64,000 nucleotides of DNA from assembly GCA_028281945.1 (NCBI GenBank), contig JANQIW010000031.1, positions 20,177-84,176 on the forward strand, read 5' to 3'. The notes under the pieces were generated by a model. That model was given only the letters and a program-made list of their open reading frames with translations. It was not told where the DNA came from and did no database searches. Shown here piece after piece: positions 17,405 through 28,000 of the stretch (its first letter is position 1; every line of letters starts with the position of its first letter). The DNA comes from Prochloraceae cyanobacterium PL24a_bin.78 (GTDB lineage: Bacteria; Cyanobacteriota; Cyanobacteriia; Cyanobacteriales; JANQIW01). The position numbers and the translations under genes were made by a program.

Positions 17405-19804
17405 CTAGAAAGGCCATTGCCAATTCTTAATTTCTGGGAGATCCTCACCATATTTAGAAACATATTCTTTATGCTCGATCAATTTATCTCTGACATATTG
17501 TTTGGCATAGGCTGCAACTGATCGCAATTTTGGAACACGATCGATCACATCAGCCACAAGATTGTAGCGATCAATTTGATTTCTGACGCACATATCAAAA
17601 GGAGTAGTAGTAGAGCCTTCCTCCTTGTAACCCCTTACGTGAAGATTATGATGATTAGTTCGACGATAGGTTAAACGGTGAATTAACCAAGGATAACCGT
17701 GATAATTAAAGATAATAGGTTTATCTGTAGTGAATAAAATATCAAAATCTAAAGTAGATAATCCGTGAGGATGTTCTTCTTGTGGTTGTAACTTCATCAA
17801 ATCCACCACATTAACTACCCTTACTTTCAAATCTGGGAAAAATTCTCTCAAGATTGCTACTGCACCTAAAGTTTCAAAAGTTGGCACATCCCCTGCACAA
17901 GCCATTACCACATCAGGCTCGGTTCCTTGATCGTTACTAGCCCATTCCCAAATCCCGATCCCAGCGGTACAATGCTTAATTGCGGCATCCATATCGAGAT
18001 ATTGTAATTCAGGTTGCTTACCTGCGATGATTACGTTCACATAATTACGACTCTTGAGACAGTGATCTGTTACAGACAATAAAGTATTAGCATCTGGTGG
18101 TAGATATACACGAATTACATCAGCCTTTTTATTCACTACATGATCGATAAATCCTGGATCTTGATGACTAAAACCATTATGATCTTGTCGCCAAACATGA
18201 GAAGTCAAAAGAATATTTAGAGAAGCAATAGGTCGTCGCCAATGAATTTCCTTACTAGTAACTTTCAACCACTTAGCGTGCTGGTTAAACATAGAATCGA
18301 TCAGATGGATAAATGCTTCATAACAAGAGAAGAAACCATGTCGCCCAGTTAATAAATAACCCTCTAACCAACCTTCACAATTATGCTCACTAAGAATTTC
18401 CATGACTCGCCCATCATTAGCCAATAAACCCCCATTATCATCTTCAGGGAGAATATCTGCTAACCAAGTGCGCTTAGTCACCTCAAATACCGCACTTAAA
18501 CGGTTAGAAGCGGTTTCATCTGGGCCAAATAACCTAAAATTAGTGGGATTATTTTTCATGACATCCCGCATAAATATACCCATATTTCTGGTGGCTTCTG
18601 CAAAGATTTTTCCAGGTTTAGCAACCTTAATGGCATAATCCTTAAAGTCAGGCATCCTTAATTGCTTTAATAACATCCCGCCATTAGCATGAGGATTATC
18701 ACCCATTCTTCTTTTTCCAACTGGAGCTAATTCTGCTAATTCTGGAATTAATGTGCCATTTTCGTCAAAGAGTTCCTCTGGTTTATAACTCTTCATCCAA
18801 TCTTCTAGCAATTTAATATGCTCATTTTTCTCTTTCATTTTTGAGAAAGGCACTTGGTGGGAACGCCAGAAATTCTCGGTAATGTTGCCATCAACTTTTT
18901 TTGGTCCCGTCCAACCTTTTGGGGTACGCAACACGATCATGGGCCACATGGGGCGATAGGCTTTTCCACTAGAGCGAGCTTTGGCTTGAATTGTTTTAAT
19001 CTCACCAATTATGATATCAAGGGTTGCTGCCATTTCTTGGTGTATCTTTTGGGGATCACTTCCTTCCACAAAGTATGGCTTGTAACCGTATCCTTTAAAG
19101 AGGTTTTCTAATTCTTCATGGCTAATTCTGGCTAATATGGTTGGATTAGCGATTTTATAACCGTTGAGGTGGAGAATTGGTAATACAGCACCATCGGTAA
19201 TAGGATTAAGAAACTTATTAGAATGCCAACTGGCTGATAATGGCCCTGTTTCTGCTTCTCCATCGCCAATGACACAAGCTACAATTAAATCAGGATTATC
19301 AAATGCTGCACCAAAAGCATGGGAAAGGGCATAACCTAATTCTCCTCCTTCATGGATGGATCCTGGTGTTTCTGGTGCTACGTGGGAAGGAATTCCTCCT
19401 GGGAACGAAAATTGTTTAAATAGCTTTTTCATTCCTTCTTCATCTTGGGAGATGTTAGGATAAAACTCACTGTATGTTCCTTCTAAATAAGTATTTGCTA
19501 CTAAGCCTGGTCCGCCGTGTCCTGGGCCTGCAATATAGATCATATCTAGATCTTGTTTTTTGATCATCCGATTGAGGTGAACGTAGATAAAGTTTAATCC
19601 GGGTGTTGTTCCCCAGTGTCCTAGTAGTCTTGGTTTTATATGTTCTATGGTTAGTGGTTTTTTCAGTAATGGATTGTCGTAGAGATATATTTGTCCTACT
19701 GAAAGATAGTTAGCCGCTCTCCAATAAGCATCCATCAAATTTAATTCTTCTTGACTTAATGCTTTGGGAATTTCTGTTATTTTTGCTTCTGTTGTTTGAA
19801 CCAT
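17405..19804 (-). CDS. xfp: Xylulose-5-phosphate/fructose-6-phosphate phosphoketolase
   Basis: A 799-residue thiamine-diphosphate enzyme that cleaves xylulose-5-P (and usually fructose-6-P) with phosphate to acetyl phosphate plus glyceraldehyde-3-P (or erythrose-4-P). Characteristic stretches include [96 protein letters not shown] (ThDP site), [44 protein letters not shown] and [19 protein letters not shown]. Length is normal. The gene stands alone with a long AT-rich leader on its 5' side. Acetate kinase and transaldolase at 48-50 kb would use or feed its products, linking it to the carbon cluster elsewhere in the window. Confidence 0.97.
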   Translation of the reverse strand: MVQTTEAKITEIPKALSQEELNLMDAYWRAANYLSVGQIYLYDNPLLKKPLTIEHIKPRLLGHWGTTPGLNFIYVHLNRMIKKQDLDMIYIAGPGHGGPGLVANTYLEGTYSEFYPNISQDEEGMKKLFKQFSFPGGIPSHVAPETPGSIHEGGELGYALSHAFGAAFDNPDLIVACVIGDGEAETGPLSASWHSNKFLNPITDGAVLPILHLNGYKIANPTILARISHEELENLFKGYGYKPYFVEGSDPQKIHQEMAATLDIIIGEIKTIQAKARSSGKAYRPMWPMIVLRTPKGWTGPKKVDGNITENFWRSHQVPFSKMKEKNEHIKLLEDWMKSYKPEELFDENGTLIPELAELAPVGKRRMGDNPHANGGMLLKQLRMPDFKDYAIKVAKPGKIFAEATRNMGIFMRDVMKNNPTNFRLFGPDETASNRLSAVFEVTKRTWLADILPEDDNGGLLANDGRVMEILSEHNCEGWLEGYLLTGRHGFFSCYEAFIHLIDSMFNQHAKWLKVTSKEIHWRRPIASLNILLTSHVWRQDHNGFSHQDPGFIDHVVNKKADVIRVYLPPDANTLLSVTDHCLKSRNYVNVIIAGKQPELQYLDMDAAIKHCTAGIGIWEWASNDQGTEPDVVMACAGDVPTFETLGAVAILREFFPDLKVRVVNVVDLMKLQPQEEHPHGLSTLDFDILFTTDKPIIFNYHGYPWLIHRLTYRRTNHHNLHVRGYKEEGSTTTPFDMCVRNQIDRYNLVADVIDRVPKLRSVAAYAKQYVRDKLIEHKEYVSKYGEDLPEIKNWQWPF

Positions 19805-20497
19805 AATATTTATTAATTTTGGTAAGGTTTTTTCCTGATTTTTGTTCTTCGTTTTGTTCTACTTTGCAGAGGTTTAATTGATTCTATATTGTTGCTTTTT
19901 GACTATCTAGGTTCTATGTTTTTGTTCAATACTGATTATAATATAATAGTTTTTTTCTTTAATGGTTACATATTAATATTATTTTAATTTTCAATTCTTG
20001 ATTTTTTTGGGTTAAATTCTGGTTAAGTATTAGTTATCTCAATGGATAGTATTAATATTATTTATACTTGAACATCTTAACCCTAATGTCTAAATTGTAA
20101 GGATTTAGTTTAATCTTAACAGATTACATTATGAATCATATTTTTTTAGTAAATTCAGCACCCTATATTATCTATTCAAAGAGTTGGAGAGATTTTTAAT
20201 CAGATATTATCAAGACAATACAATAATTTTTTTTGATTTGATAGATCTCAATATTAATGTCAATTTTTGTTGATTTAATTAAGATTTTTTTGATCTAATA
20301 TCTATTTTTTTTAAAAAAATAGAGTTAAATACTGTCTTCTGGAGGATAATTAATAATAATTTTAATTAATCTTGTAATCTTTAAAAAGTTAGAAAAATTG
20401 TTATATTTAAACAAAAAAATTTAAGAAAATCGGAATAATTAATCTCAGTTAATTTGACTTATAAATTATTAAAAATTTTCAAATAAATCAGATAAAG
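19805..20497. other. 693-bp AT-rich divergent intergenic region
   Basis: It separates the divergent phosphoketolase and PMT-type glycosyltransferase genes, so it must hold both promoters. AT-rich throughout. One AT hairpin (CTATTTT.../AAAATAG) lies near 20302-20323. I see no ORF, RNA gene or clear operator. Confidence 0.45.
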
Positions 20498-21952
20498 ATG
20501 TTCAACAAAAAAGTACATAAAACTTGGTTTTTATCTTGGTTTCAGATAGCAATGATTGGTATTTTTCTAATTTCTTTGGGGTTAAGATTTTGGAAATTAG
20601 GGCAATTCAATACTTTAGTTTTTGATGAAATTTATAATGCTGTATTTGCCAACAATTATTTAATAGGTAAAAGCCAATTCAATAGTCATCCTCCTTTAAG
20701 TCAATATCTAATTGCCATAGGAATGTGGATAGGTTCCCAATTTCCAGCTAAACCAGAGATAATAAATGATTTAACTGGTTCCATTCGTTCTACAATTAGT
20801 TATCGTTGGTTAAATGCTTTAATTGGTTCTTTTATTCCTATTTTAGTTGGAGTAATGGCTTATTATCTAAGTGGTAGTCGTAGTTATGGAATAATAGCAG
20901 CATTATTAGCAGCTAGTGATGGTTTATTTTTAGTAGAATCTCGTTATGCTTTAAAAAATATTTATTTAGTTTTTTTTGGACTTTTAGCTCAATTATATTT
21001 TCTCTTAGCAATTCATGAAAAATCAAACAAAAAATTACAAAAATTGATTATTTCTGGGGTTTTTTTTGGAGCAACGGCAAGTATAAAATGGAATGGTTTA
21101 GGTTTTTTGTTAGGAATTTATGGTATTTTTTTAATATTTTGGTTGATTAAATATCTAGAAAAAAATAATAATATCTTCTTAAATACTTCTCCAAGCAATA
21201 ATCAAATACCTAAACAAAATTTAGATGCACAACTATGGCAGAAAATTACTTCCATAAAGGTTAAAGATTTAATTTTAGGTTTAGTCATTATTCCTTTGAT
21301 GATTTATATAATACTTTGGATTCCCCATTTACTCATTAATCCTGAATATGGATTGTGGGAAATTCATCAAAAAATGTTATCTTTTCACCAAAATATTGGA
21401 AATACTTCTGAAGTTCATCCTTATTGTTCTAAATGGTATACTTGGTTATTGATGTGGCGAACTGTTGCTTATTATTATCAAATTATACCAGATGAAAACC
21501 AAGATTTTAATTCAATAATTTATGATGTTCATGGGATGGGAAATCCTATTTTATGGTATTTATCAACTATAGCAAGTTTGAGTTTTATTGTTTACTTAGG
21601 TATTATCTTAATATTTTTCTTCAAACATAAAAAAATACACTTCAATCAAAAAGAAAATTGGCTAGTAATTTATCTTACCTGTAATTATTTAGCAAATTTA
21701 TTACCTTGGATTGGGGTCGATCGTTGTACTTTCTTGTATCATTACATGAATTCTTATGTATTTAGTTGGTTAGCTTTAGGCTGGATTCTTACTAAATCTC
21801 TAGAAAAAAGCAAATATTTTCCCCGATGGATCGGAATTAGTTTAGTTATTTTAATAATTTTAGGTTTTATCTATTGGATGCCAATTTATCTTGGATTACC
21901 TCTATCAAAACAAGGCTGGAAGATAAGAATGTTATTTCCTAATTGGATTTAG
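20498..21952 (+). CDS. PMT-family phospholipid-carrier-dependent glycosyltransferase
   Basis: A 484-residue polytopic membrane protein of the protein-O-mannosyltransferase (GT39/PMT) class. It should transfer a sugar from a polyprenyl-phosphate donor on the outer face of the cytoplasmic membrane. Features: a first membrane helix (FQIAMIGIFLISLGLRFWKLG), the loop-1 acidic pair in VFDEIYNAVFANNYL with SHPPLSQYLIAIG (the catalytic Asp-Glu region of PMTs), then SYRWLNALIGSFIPILVG, ESRYALKNIYLVFFGLLAQL and about eight more hydrophobic helices. The C-terminal four-helix part includes WYTWLLMWRTVAYYYQ and PWIGVDRCTFLYHYMNSYVF, typical of PMT_4TMC. The acceptor is unknown. Confidence 0.87.
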   Translation: MFNKKVHKTWFLSWFQIAMIGIFLISLGLRFWKLGQFNTLVFDEIYNAVFANNYLIGKSQFNSHPPLSQYLIAIGMWIGSQFPAKPEIINDLTGSIRSTISYRWLNALIGSFIPILVGVMAYYLSGSRSYGIIAALLAASDGLFLVESRYALKNIYLVFFGLLAQLYFLLAIHEKSNKKLQKLIISGVFFGATASIKWNGLGFLLGIYGIFLIFWLIKYLEKNNNIFLNTSPSNNQIPKQNLDAQLWQKITSIKVKDLILGLVIIPLMIYIILWIPHLLINPEYGLWEIHQKMLSFHQNIGNTSEVHPYCSKWYTWLLMWRTVAYYYQIIPDENQDFNSIIYDVHGMGNPILWYLSTIASLSFIVYLGIILIFFFKHKKIHFNQKENWLVIYLTCNYLANLLPWIGVDRCTFLYHYMNSYVFSWLALGWILTKSLEKSKYFPRWIGISLVILIILGFIYWMPIYLGLPLSKQGWKIRMLFPNWI

Positions 21953-22062
21953 CCAAAAGTTACAAAAAATAAAACCTAAAAAATTTAGCCTCCAGAAAAG
22001 AACTAGTATTTTTTTTAGGTTTTTGATGATTAAATCGAAATTTAAATTATTATGAAATATTT

Positions 22063-22935
22063 TTATTTACAACTTTTAGTATGTTTATTCTTATTTTGTC
22101 TAGAAGCTAAAGCAGCAGTAGAAACGAAAAGTAATGCTAACATAGAAGTTGGTTCTGGAGTCGTCTCAATTTCAAGAGGAGAGGCTAAGAGAAATCCATT
22201 GGGAATAATGATACCTATATCAGAAGAATCATCCCCAAAAATTCCACTGAATTCAATTCCAGTTACAACATCATTTTCAAAATAAACTAACTCTATAGGA
22301 TATAATCCTGGTTGTAGGAAAGTAACTTCAGTAAAAACTCTGTTAAAAGCATTATTTGCCGTAGGATCTTGTGAGATAACTAGTAGATCATCACCATCAC
22401 CTAAACTAAGTTGGAATCCATCGTCACTACCAACTACAAAAGTAACATTAATTCCTTCAGTACTACTATCTTGATCTAGTTCTTCTGTGATATCAATCAA
22501 TCCTGTGAATTCAAAAATTGATCCTTCTAGAGTTGCATCGGCTTCCGCTGGAGTGAAACTATCACCATCAGGGCCTAAAAATTCAGTGACCAATGTATTA
22601 CTATTAAAAGCAGTAACAAAGCTTTCTAGAGGATAATCAACCGCAGTTGACAAGAAAGTAGCATCTGGTTCTGTTGCCTCAATGATATCTAATACTGAGT
22701 TAAGAAAAGGAACATCTACAGGCTCTACATCTCGAAATGTTCCCAATAAACCATTAGGAACAGGAGTCAAAGGAGCGGGCACTGGATCACCGGTAATGGT
22801 GACAGATTCAGAGGTTATAAAAAGTTCTTCAATAGGTACAATTTCCTGAGCATTAGTGGATTCAGCAAATATTAATCCTAATACAATTGCTATTGAACTT
22901 GTTAAAAGGTTTAATTTTTGGTTTTTTGTCTTCAT
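22063..22935 (-). CDS. Secreted PEP-CTERM protein with PA14-like domain
   Basis: A 290-residue exported protein. An N-terminal signal peptide (KLNLLTSSIAIVLGLIFAESTNA) ends at an AxA-like site. Residues about 70-245 carry a PA14-like fold: FEFTGLIDITEE, VVGSDDGFQLSLGDGDDLLV and FLQPGLYPIELVYFEND, a pattern linked to carbohydrate binding. The C-terminus TPEPTSMLALLFVSTAALASRQ is a PEP-CTERM sorting tag: PEP motif, hydrophobic helix, basic tail. Such tags are cleaved by exosortase/EpsH, which is not in this window. Probable role: extracellular matrix or surface protein. An overlapping opposite-strand frame at 22052-22285 is a shadow. Confidence 0.82.
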   Translation of the reverse strand: MKTKNQKLNLLTSSIAIVLGLIFAESTNAQEIVPIEELFITSESVTITGDPVPAPLTPVPNGLLGTFRDVEPVDVPFLNSVLDIIEATEPDATFLSTAVDYPLESFVTAFNSNTLVTEFLGPDGDSFTPAEADATLEGSIFEFTGLIDITEELDQDSSTEGINVTFVVGSDDGFQLSLGDGDDLLVISQDPTANNAFNRVFTEVTFLQPGLYPIELVYFENDVVTGIEFSGIFGDDSSDIGIIIPNGFLLASPLEIETTPEPTSMLALLFVSTAALASRQNKNKHTKSCK

Positions 22936-23417
22936 AGAAATATTTTCCTTGGATTGATTTTAATTATGATGTTTAACGATGTTGATTATGTTGTTGGTTT
23001 TAATAATGAGTATAGCTTAATTAAATTGATTTTTCCTTAAATTTTGATTGAGACTTAACTCTGTAGTTCTTGTCTTATAGTGTATTGAGGCTTTAATTTA
23101 GGACGATAATTTTCAATTTCACCATGGGGAGTTCTTGAAAGATTTTATATCTATATTCTTTGATCTATTCTTTTTGAGGAATTAATTTTATAATTTTGAA
23201 GCTTAAGAATGTTTTTTAACGGGATTAATCTTATTTGTTATTATTTTGCTTAAAATATATCTTAGTAAATATACGGAGAAGTTCTCTTTTAATTATAAAA
23301 TTTAATTATAACTTCTCCTATTCTCTATGTATAAATACTATTAAAATTTAAAAATCAAAAATTAATAAATTATTAAAATTTTCAAATGAGATTTTTAATT
23401 TTTGGGAGATGCTAATA
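22936..23417. other. 482-bp AT-rich intergenic region
   Basis: Lies between the PEP-CTERM gene (promoter side) and the 3' end of the SpoIID gene. No open frame, tandem repeat or convincing hairpin with T-run was seen. Confidence 0.45.
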
Positions 23418-25022
23418 CTAATTTGATTCTTGCCAAAAGATAATGGAATCATCAAGAGGTTGAAGTAAGGCTCCTTGATAATAAAATGCTAAAATTTGTT
23501 TGGCACTGAAACCAAGTTGAGCTAATTTATAACTACCAAATTGACTTAAACCAACACCATGTCCAAAACCACCTCCGACAAAAGTATAAGCTACTAGTTT
23601 TTCTTCACTATCCAAATGTGGTTCAAGATAAAATAAAGTGCTAATTGGTGGGCCTAATGCGCTACGAATTTCGGTTTTATGTAATTCAATTATGCCTAAA
23701 TCAGTTTGAACATCTAGTTGAAGAATTCGCCCTGAAGTGGATCTTTTTACGATTTCTAGTGAGGAAATTTCATTAATATCTGCTAATGGATGTTTAATGC
23801 GCTCTAGATATTTTTGTAAATCTTCAGTTAACTCTTCTAAAGTACTTCTACGGGACCAACGAAATAACCTTCTACCTGTTTCATTAAATCCATTTCTTTG
23901 AGTTAAAAAACGACGGAAATTGGCTTCATCTTCTAAGGTTTGAGATAAATTCCAAGGAGGATTGGAGGCATCAATGACTGGTTTTAAATAGGGGCGAGCT
24001 TCTCCATCCCAAATATCACTAAAGTTGGCTGTAATCCCTCCACTGGTGGAAAAATATAAAGCATCTACTAATTCGGAATTATAGGTAAGCACTAAACCTT
24101 TAGTAGCACTAATGGCTCGATCTACTCTGGAGTTAGTTTGTGTCAAACCATAATACACTTGACAATGGGTTGAGGCACAAAGTTGATAATCATCTGCGGC
24201 AAAACGACGGACATTGCGTAAAGCATAAGTTCGAGCAATAATTGTTTGTGCTTCCATGGCTTTTTGAGGTGCATTGGGTCCTATTTCATAGGGTACTACA
24301 CCTCGTAAATAAGTTTCTAAGGGTACTTCATTAACTAAGGTAAAGTCGCCATAGGAATTAGGTTGAATTTTTAATTTTCCACCATAGAGACGAAGTTTGT
24401 TTGACTCGCTTTCTTTAACCCAAATTCGGTTTTTTTCTGTGGTAATTTTTAAATCAGAAACTTGATATCTCTCTTCGTTGATATTCAAAAATACTTGGGG
24501 TTTTTCTGCAATGAGGGCTGATTCTAAATAGGGGCGATCAAATCCTTTAGTTGATAAACTTTCTAATAACCAACGACGTAATATGGGGGTGGAATAAACA
24601 TCTCTTTTAGCCCAAACTTGCCAACGTTGGGGTTGAGTTACTTCTACTTCTATTCCTTTAGATTTCCATTCTTTGGCTTTATTTTCTGCGGTTTCAAAGG
24701 TTGCTACATCGCTTAAGATTATTCTTTCTTCTACTACTTTTTCTGTTAAAGGTAGCATTTCAATGGATAATTTTAAGTCTTTAATTTCTTTGGTTTGAAG
24801 TTGATCATTGCTGTCTTTAAAAGTGACGTTTAATAAATCCCCTTCTTTACTTCGGAGGGTAATTTCATCAGTTGTTTCGTCTCCAAATCGTTGAACTATA
24901 CCTACTTGGAGTTCAATTTCTTTAGATTTAGTTTCTGCTGCTACAGAGTTGGATAAATCTATTTTTAATGTGAACAAGCCGAGGCTAAGTAGACTTAAAC
25001 TAATAAATTTGCGCCACACCAT
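23418..25022 (-). CDS. SpoIID/LytB-domain secreted protein
   Basis: A 534-residue exported protein related to SpoIID lytic transglycosylases and LytB amidase enhancers, which act on peptidoglycan. The N-terminus (RKFISLSLLSLGLFTLKIDLSNSVAAE) is a signal peptide. The SpoIID domain spans about residues 225-440: LVNEVPLETYLRGVVPYEIG contains the catalytic-type glutamate of this family, followed by KAMEAQTIIARTYALRN, CASTHCQVYYGL and ALYFSTSGGITANFSDIW. The C-terminus carries GGGFGHGVGLSQFGSYKLAQLGFSAKQILAFYYQGA, a hallmark ending. Residues 30-220 are an N-terminal extension of unknown fold. The gene is 35 bp downstream of the CheA-type kinase gene on the same strand, so they may be co-transcribed. 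Confidence 0.9.
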   Translation of the reverse strand: MVWRKFISLSLLSLGLFTLKIDLSNSVAAETKSKEIELQVGIVQRFGDETTDEITLRSKEGDLLNVTFKDSNDQLQTKEIKDLKLSIEMLPLTEKVVEERIILSDVATFETAENKAKEWKSKGIEVEVTQPQRWQVWAKRDVYSTPILRRWLLESLSTKGFDRPYLESALIAEKPQVFLNINEERYQVSDLKITTEKNRIWVKESESNKLRLYGGKLKIQPNSYGDFTLVNEVPLETYLRGVVPYEIGPNAPQKAMEAQTIIARTYALRNVRRFAADDYQLCASTHCQVYYGLTQTNSRVDRAISATKGLVLTYNSELVDALYFSTSGGITANFSDIWDGEARPYLKPVIDASNPPWNLSQTLEDEANFRRFLTQRNGFNETGRRLFRWSRRSTLEELTEDLQKYLERIKHPLADINEISSLEIVKRSTSGRILQLDVQTDLGIIELHKTEIRSALGPPISTLFYLEPHLDSEEKLVAYTFVGGGFGHGVGLSQFGSYKLAQLGFSAKQILAFYYQGALLQPLDDSIIFWQESN

Positions 25023-25057
25023 TATTTATTTTCCTGATTTTCCTATGTTAATTGTTC

Positions 25058-28000
25058 TTATTTTACTTTACTAGGATTTTCTAATAATTGTTCTCCACTA
25101 AGCATCCGCTTTGCTGCATTTAGTAAATCATTTTCGATATAAGGTTTAGTAAAGTATGCTCTCGCTCCTAATTCTGCTGCTATTTTTCGGTGTTTTTCTG
25201 CGCCTCTTGATGTCACCATTGCTACTGGTATTTGAGATAATATTTCATCTTTTTGGATTTTTCCTAATAATTCTAATCCATTCATTCTGGGCATTTCGAT
25301 ATCACAGAGGATGATATTACAAGGTAATCCCCCACTTAATTTTTCCCAAGCATCTTGACCATCTCTAGCTTGTTCTACATGATATCCTGCTTTTTTGAAG
25401 CTCATTGAAAGCATTTCTCTTACAACTACGGAGTCATCAATGATTAATACTATAGGGTGATCTGAGTTATATGTTGATGGGGTATTTCTGGGTTTTAATC
25501 TATTTTTCTCTGATTTTTCTCTGATTGCTTTTAATTCTTCTAGGGCTATTTCTGGTTTGGTTGTTTTTGGACTAGAGACGGTGGGATTCTCTTGAAGGGT
25601 TAATTCTTCTACTTCTTTGGTTTTGTCTACTATTAATGTCTCTCCTTCTATCATTCTTTTGGCGGTATCTAGGAGTTGTTTTTCGGTGTATGGTTTAACT
25701 AAATAGCCTTTTGCACCTTTGGTTTTGGCTACGTCTTTGTGTTTGTCTGCACCGCGAGAAGATAATATGGCTACTGGTATTGCTGATAGTTCTGAATCTT
25801 CTTGCATTTTTGATAATAATTCTAAGCCGCTGAGTCTTGGCATTTCAATATCTGAGAATACCACATCGCAGGGTAGGCCTGATACTAGTTTGTCCCAAGC
25901 TTCTTGTCCGTCTCTGGCTTGCTCTACACGATAACCTGCTTTGGTAAAGCTGATGGATAGTAGTTCTCGAACTGTGATGGAGTCGTCTACTACTAAAACT
26001 ATTGGCTGAGATGATGGTAATGTTTTTACTTTGTCTCTTGATGTATTTAATTCTGGTATTTGGAGTGGTTTTCCTTGGGCGATGGCGATTAATTCTAATA
26101 CATCTCCTATGGGCATGACACTACCATCTCCTAAAACTGTTGCTCCTGTTATTCCTTGGGGTTTGGGGATGGGACCTTCTATTTGTTTGATTACTATTTC
26201 TTCTTCTCCTAATACTTGATCGACTTTGATTGCTAGTAAGTCGTCTCCTCCTCGCAATACTACGATTGATACTGTATCTTGTTCTTGTTTGTTATAAAAT
26301 CTGCTTCTGGTTAATTGACGGTTGTAGTGTAATAGTTTATCTAATTGATGGATTTCTAGTTGTCGATCGCGCCAGTTGATATATTCTATACCTTCTTGGT
26401 TGATTTTGAGGTCATTTTTGTCGTAGTCTTGCATATCTTCTACCCCATCCATGGGAAATGCTAATCTTGCTTTATTGATTTGACAACAAAGGGCTTTACA
26501 GATGCTCAACATTAGTGGTAGGCGAATTGTAAATGTTGTGCCTTTTCCGATGGTGGAATCTATGATAATTGTTCCTCTGATATCGTTTAAATTTGTCCTA
26601 ACTGCGTCTAAACCTACCCCTCTGCCGGCTATTTCATTGGCTTGATCTTCTGTACTGAAACCTGGATGAAATAGTAGATCGTATACTTCTTGAACTCTTA
26701 AATTTTTGGCTTGTGCTCTTGTGATTAATCCTCTTTGAATTGCTTTCTGTTTGATTTTTTCTGGATTAATCCCTCCTCCATCATCTGATACTGAGATTAC
26801 GGTTTGGTTTCCTTGTAAAAAGGCACGAACTAAGATTTTTCCTTTTTTTGGTTTTCCTTGCTGAATTCTTTCTTCTGGTAATTCAATGCCGTGAGCGATG
26901 GCGTTATTGACTAGGTGAGTCATGGGGCTGTTGAGGTGTTCTACGATCATTTTATCGATCAATACTTCTCGCCCTTCTACTTTCAATTCTACGAGTTTTT
27001 TTGATTTTTGGGATATGTCTCTAACTGCTCTGGGTAAACGATCTGTGGTTTGAGCGAATGGAACCATGCGGGATTTATTGATGGTTTCTTGTAATTGGGT
27101 GCTCACTTGGCGCATTGTGCGTCCTACTTGTTCTGTTTCGTCTACTACGTATTGGATATCTGAGGAGGCTTCCCGAACCCGAACTATTTGTTCGATCATT
27201 TCTTGAGTTAATAAATGGAATCCTGTGAAACGATCCATTTCTAGGGCGTTAAGATTTTGTTCTGGTGATGATACGTCTAGATGAATATTTTGGGTTGGAA
27301 ATGAACTTGATTGATTCCGACTTGCTAATAGTGCTCCTTCTAATAGGCTTCTTTCGTACAATTCTTGCATTCTACTACCTATCTCTCCTAGGTTTTGAAC
27401 TCGATTTAGCAAATTATCTAAGAATTGATGGAGACGTTGTTGATCTTGTTCTAAACGATTTCTTTTTACAACTATTTCTCCTATTAAATTATTCAGGGTA
27501 TTGAGTTGTTCTATGGGTACTCTAATACTTTGTGAAAATACTTTTGGTTTTGTGATTTCTTTTAGTTGTATTTCAGAGATATTTTTGTTTCTTTCTTCGT
27601 TGATTAGAATATCTTCTACTTCTTTTTCTTCTTCTAATTCTAACTGGCTTTCTATTTTTGTTAATACATCTTCTTCTTGTTTGGATAATGTATATGGATT
27701 TCCTGAGTTAGTTAGTTCTACTATTCTTTCATCGGCTGGAGATTCTATTAAATTTTTTAACTGCTTCCAGACTTCGGAAATATTTATCTCTTCTAGTAAT
27801 GTACTTGGTGGTGCGGCTATTACTTCTTCTAATTTTTCAATCTGTTCGTATAATACTATTTCTTTGTCTTCTCTTTTGTCTCCTGGTGTTGTTTTTGCTT
27901 CTTCTTTGTTTTCTTCTTTGAGCCAATTTTCTAATTCTGCAAAGGGATTTTCTGCTTCTTCTTCTAATTCTTGGGAAATATCTTGCAGGGATAATTCTAG

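Noticed and set aside
20302-20323. AT-only palindrome as terminator
   Set aside because: The arms are A/T runs and the stem would be too weak; no transcript ends here by layout.
22052-22285. 77-residue plus-strand frame with a signal-peptide-like start
   Set aside because: It lies antisense to the 3' end of the PEP-CTERM gene, whose features are complete.
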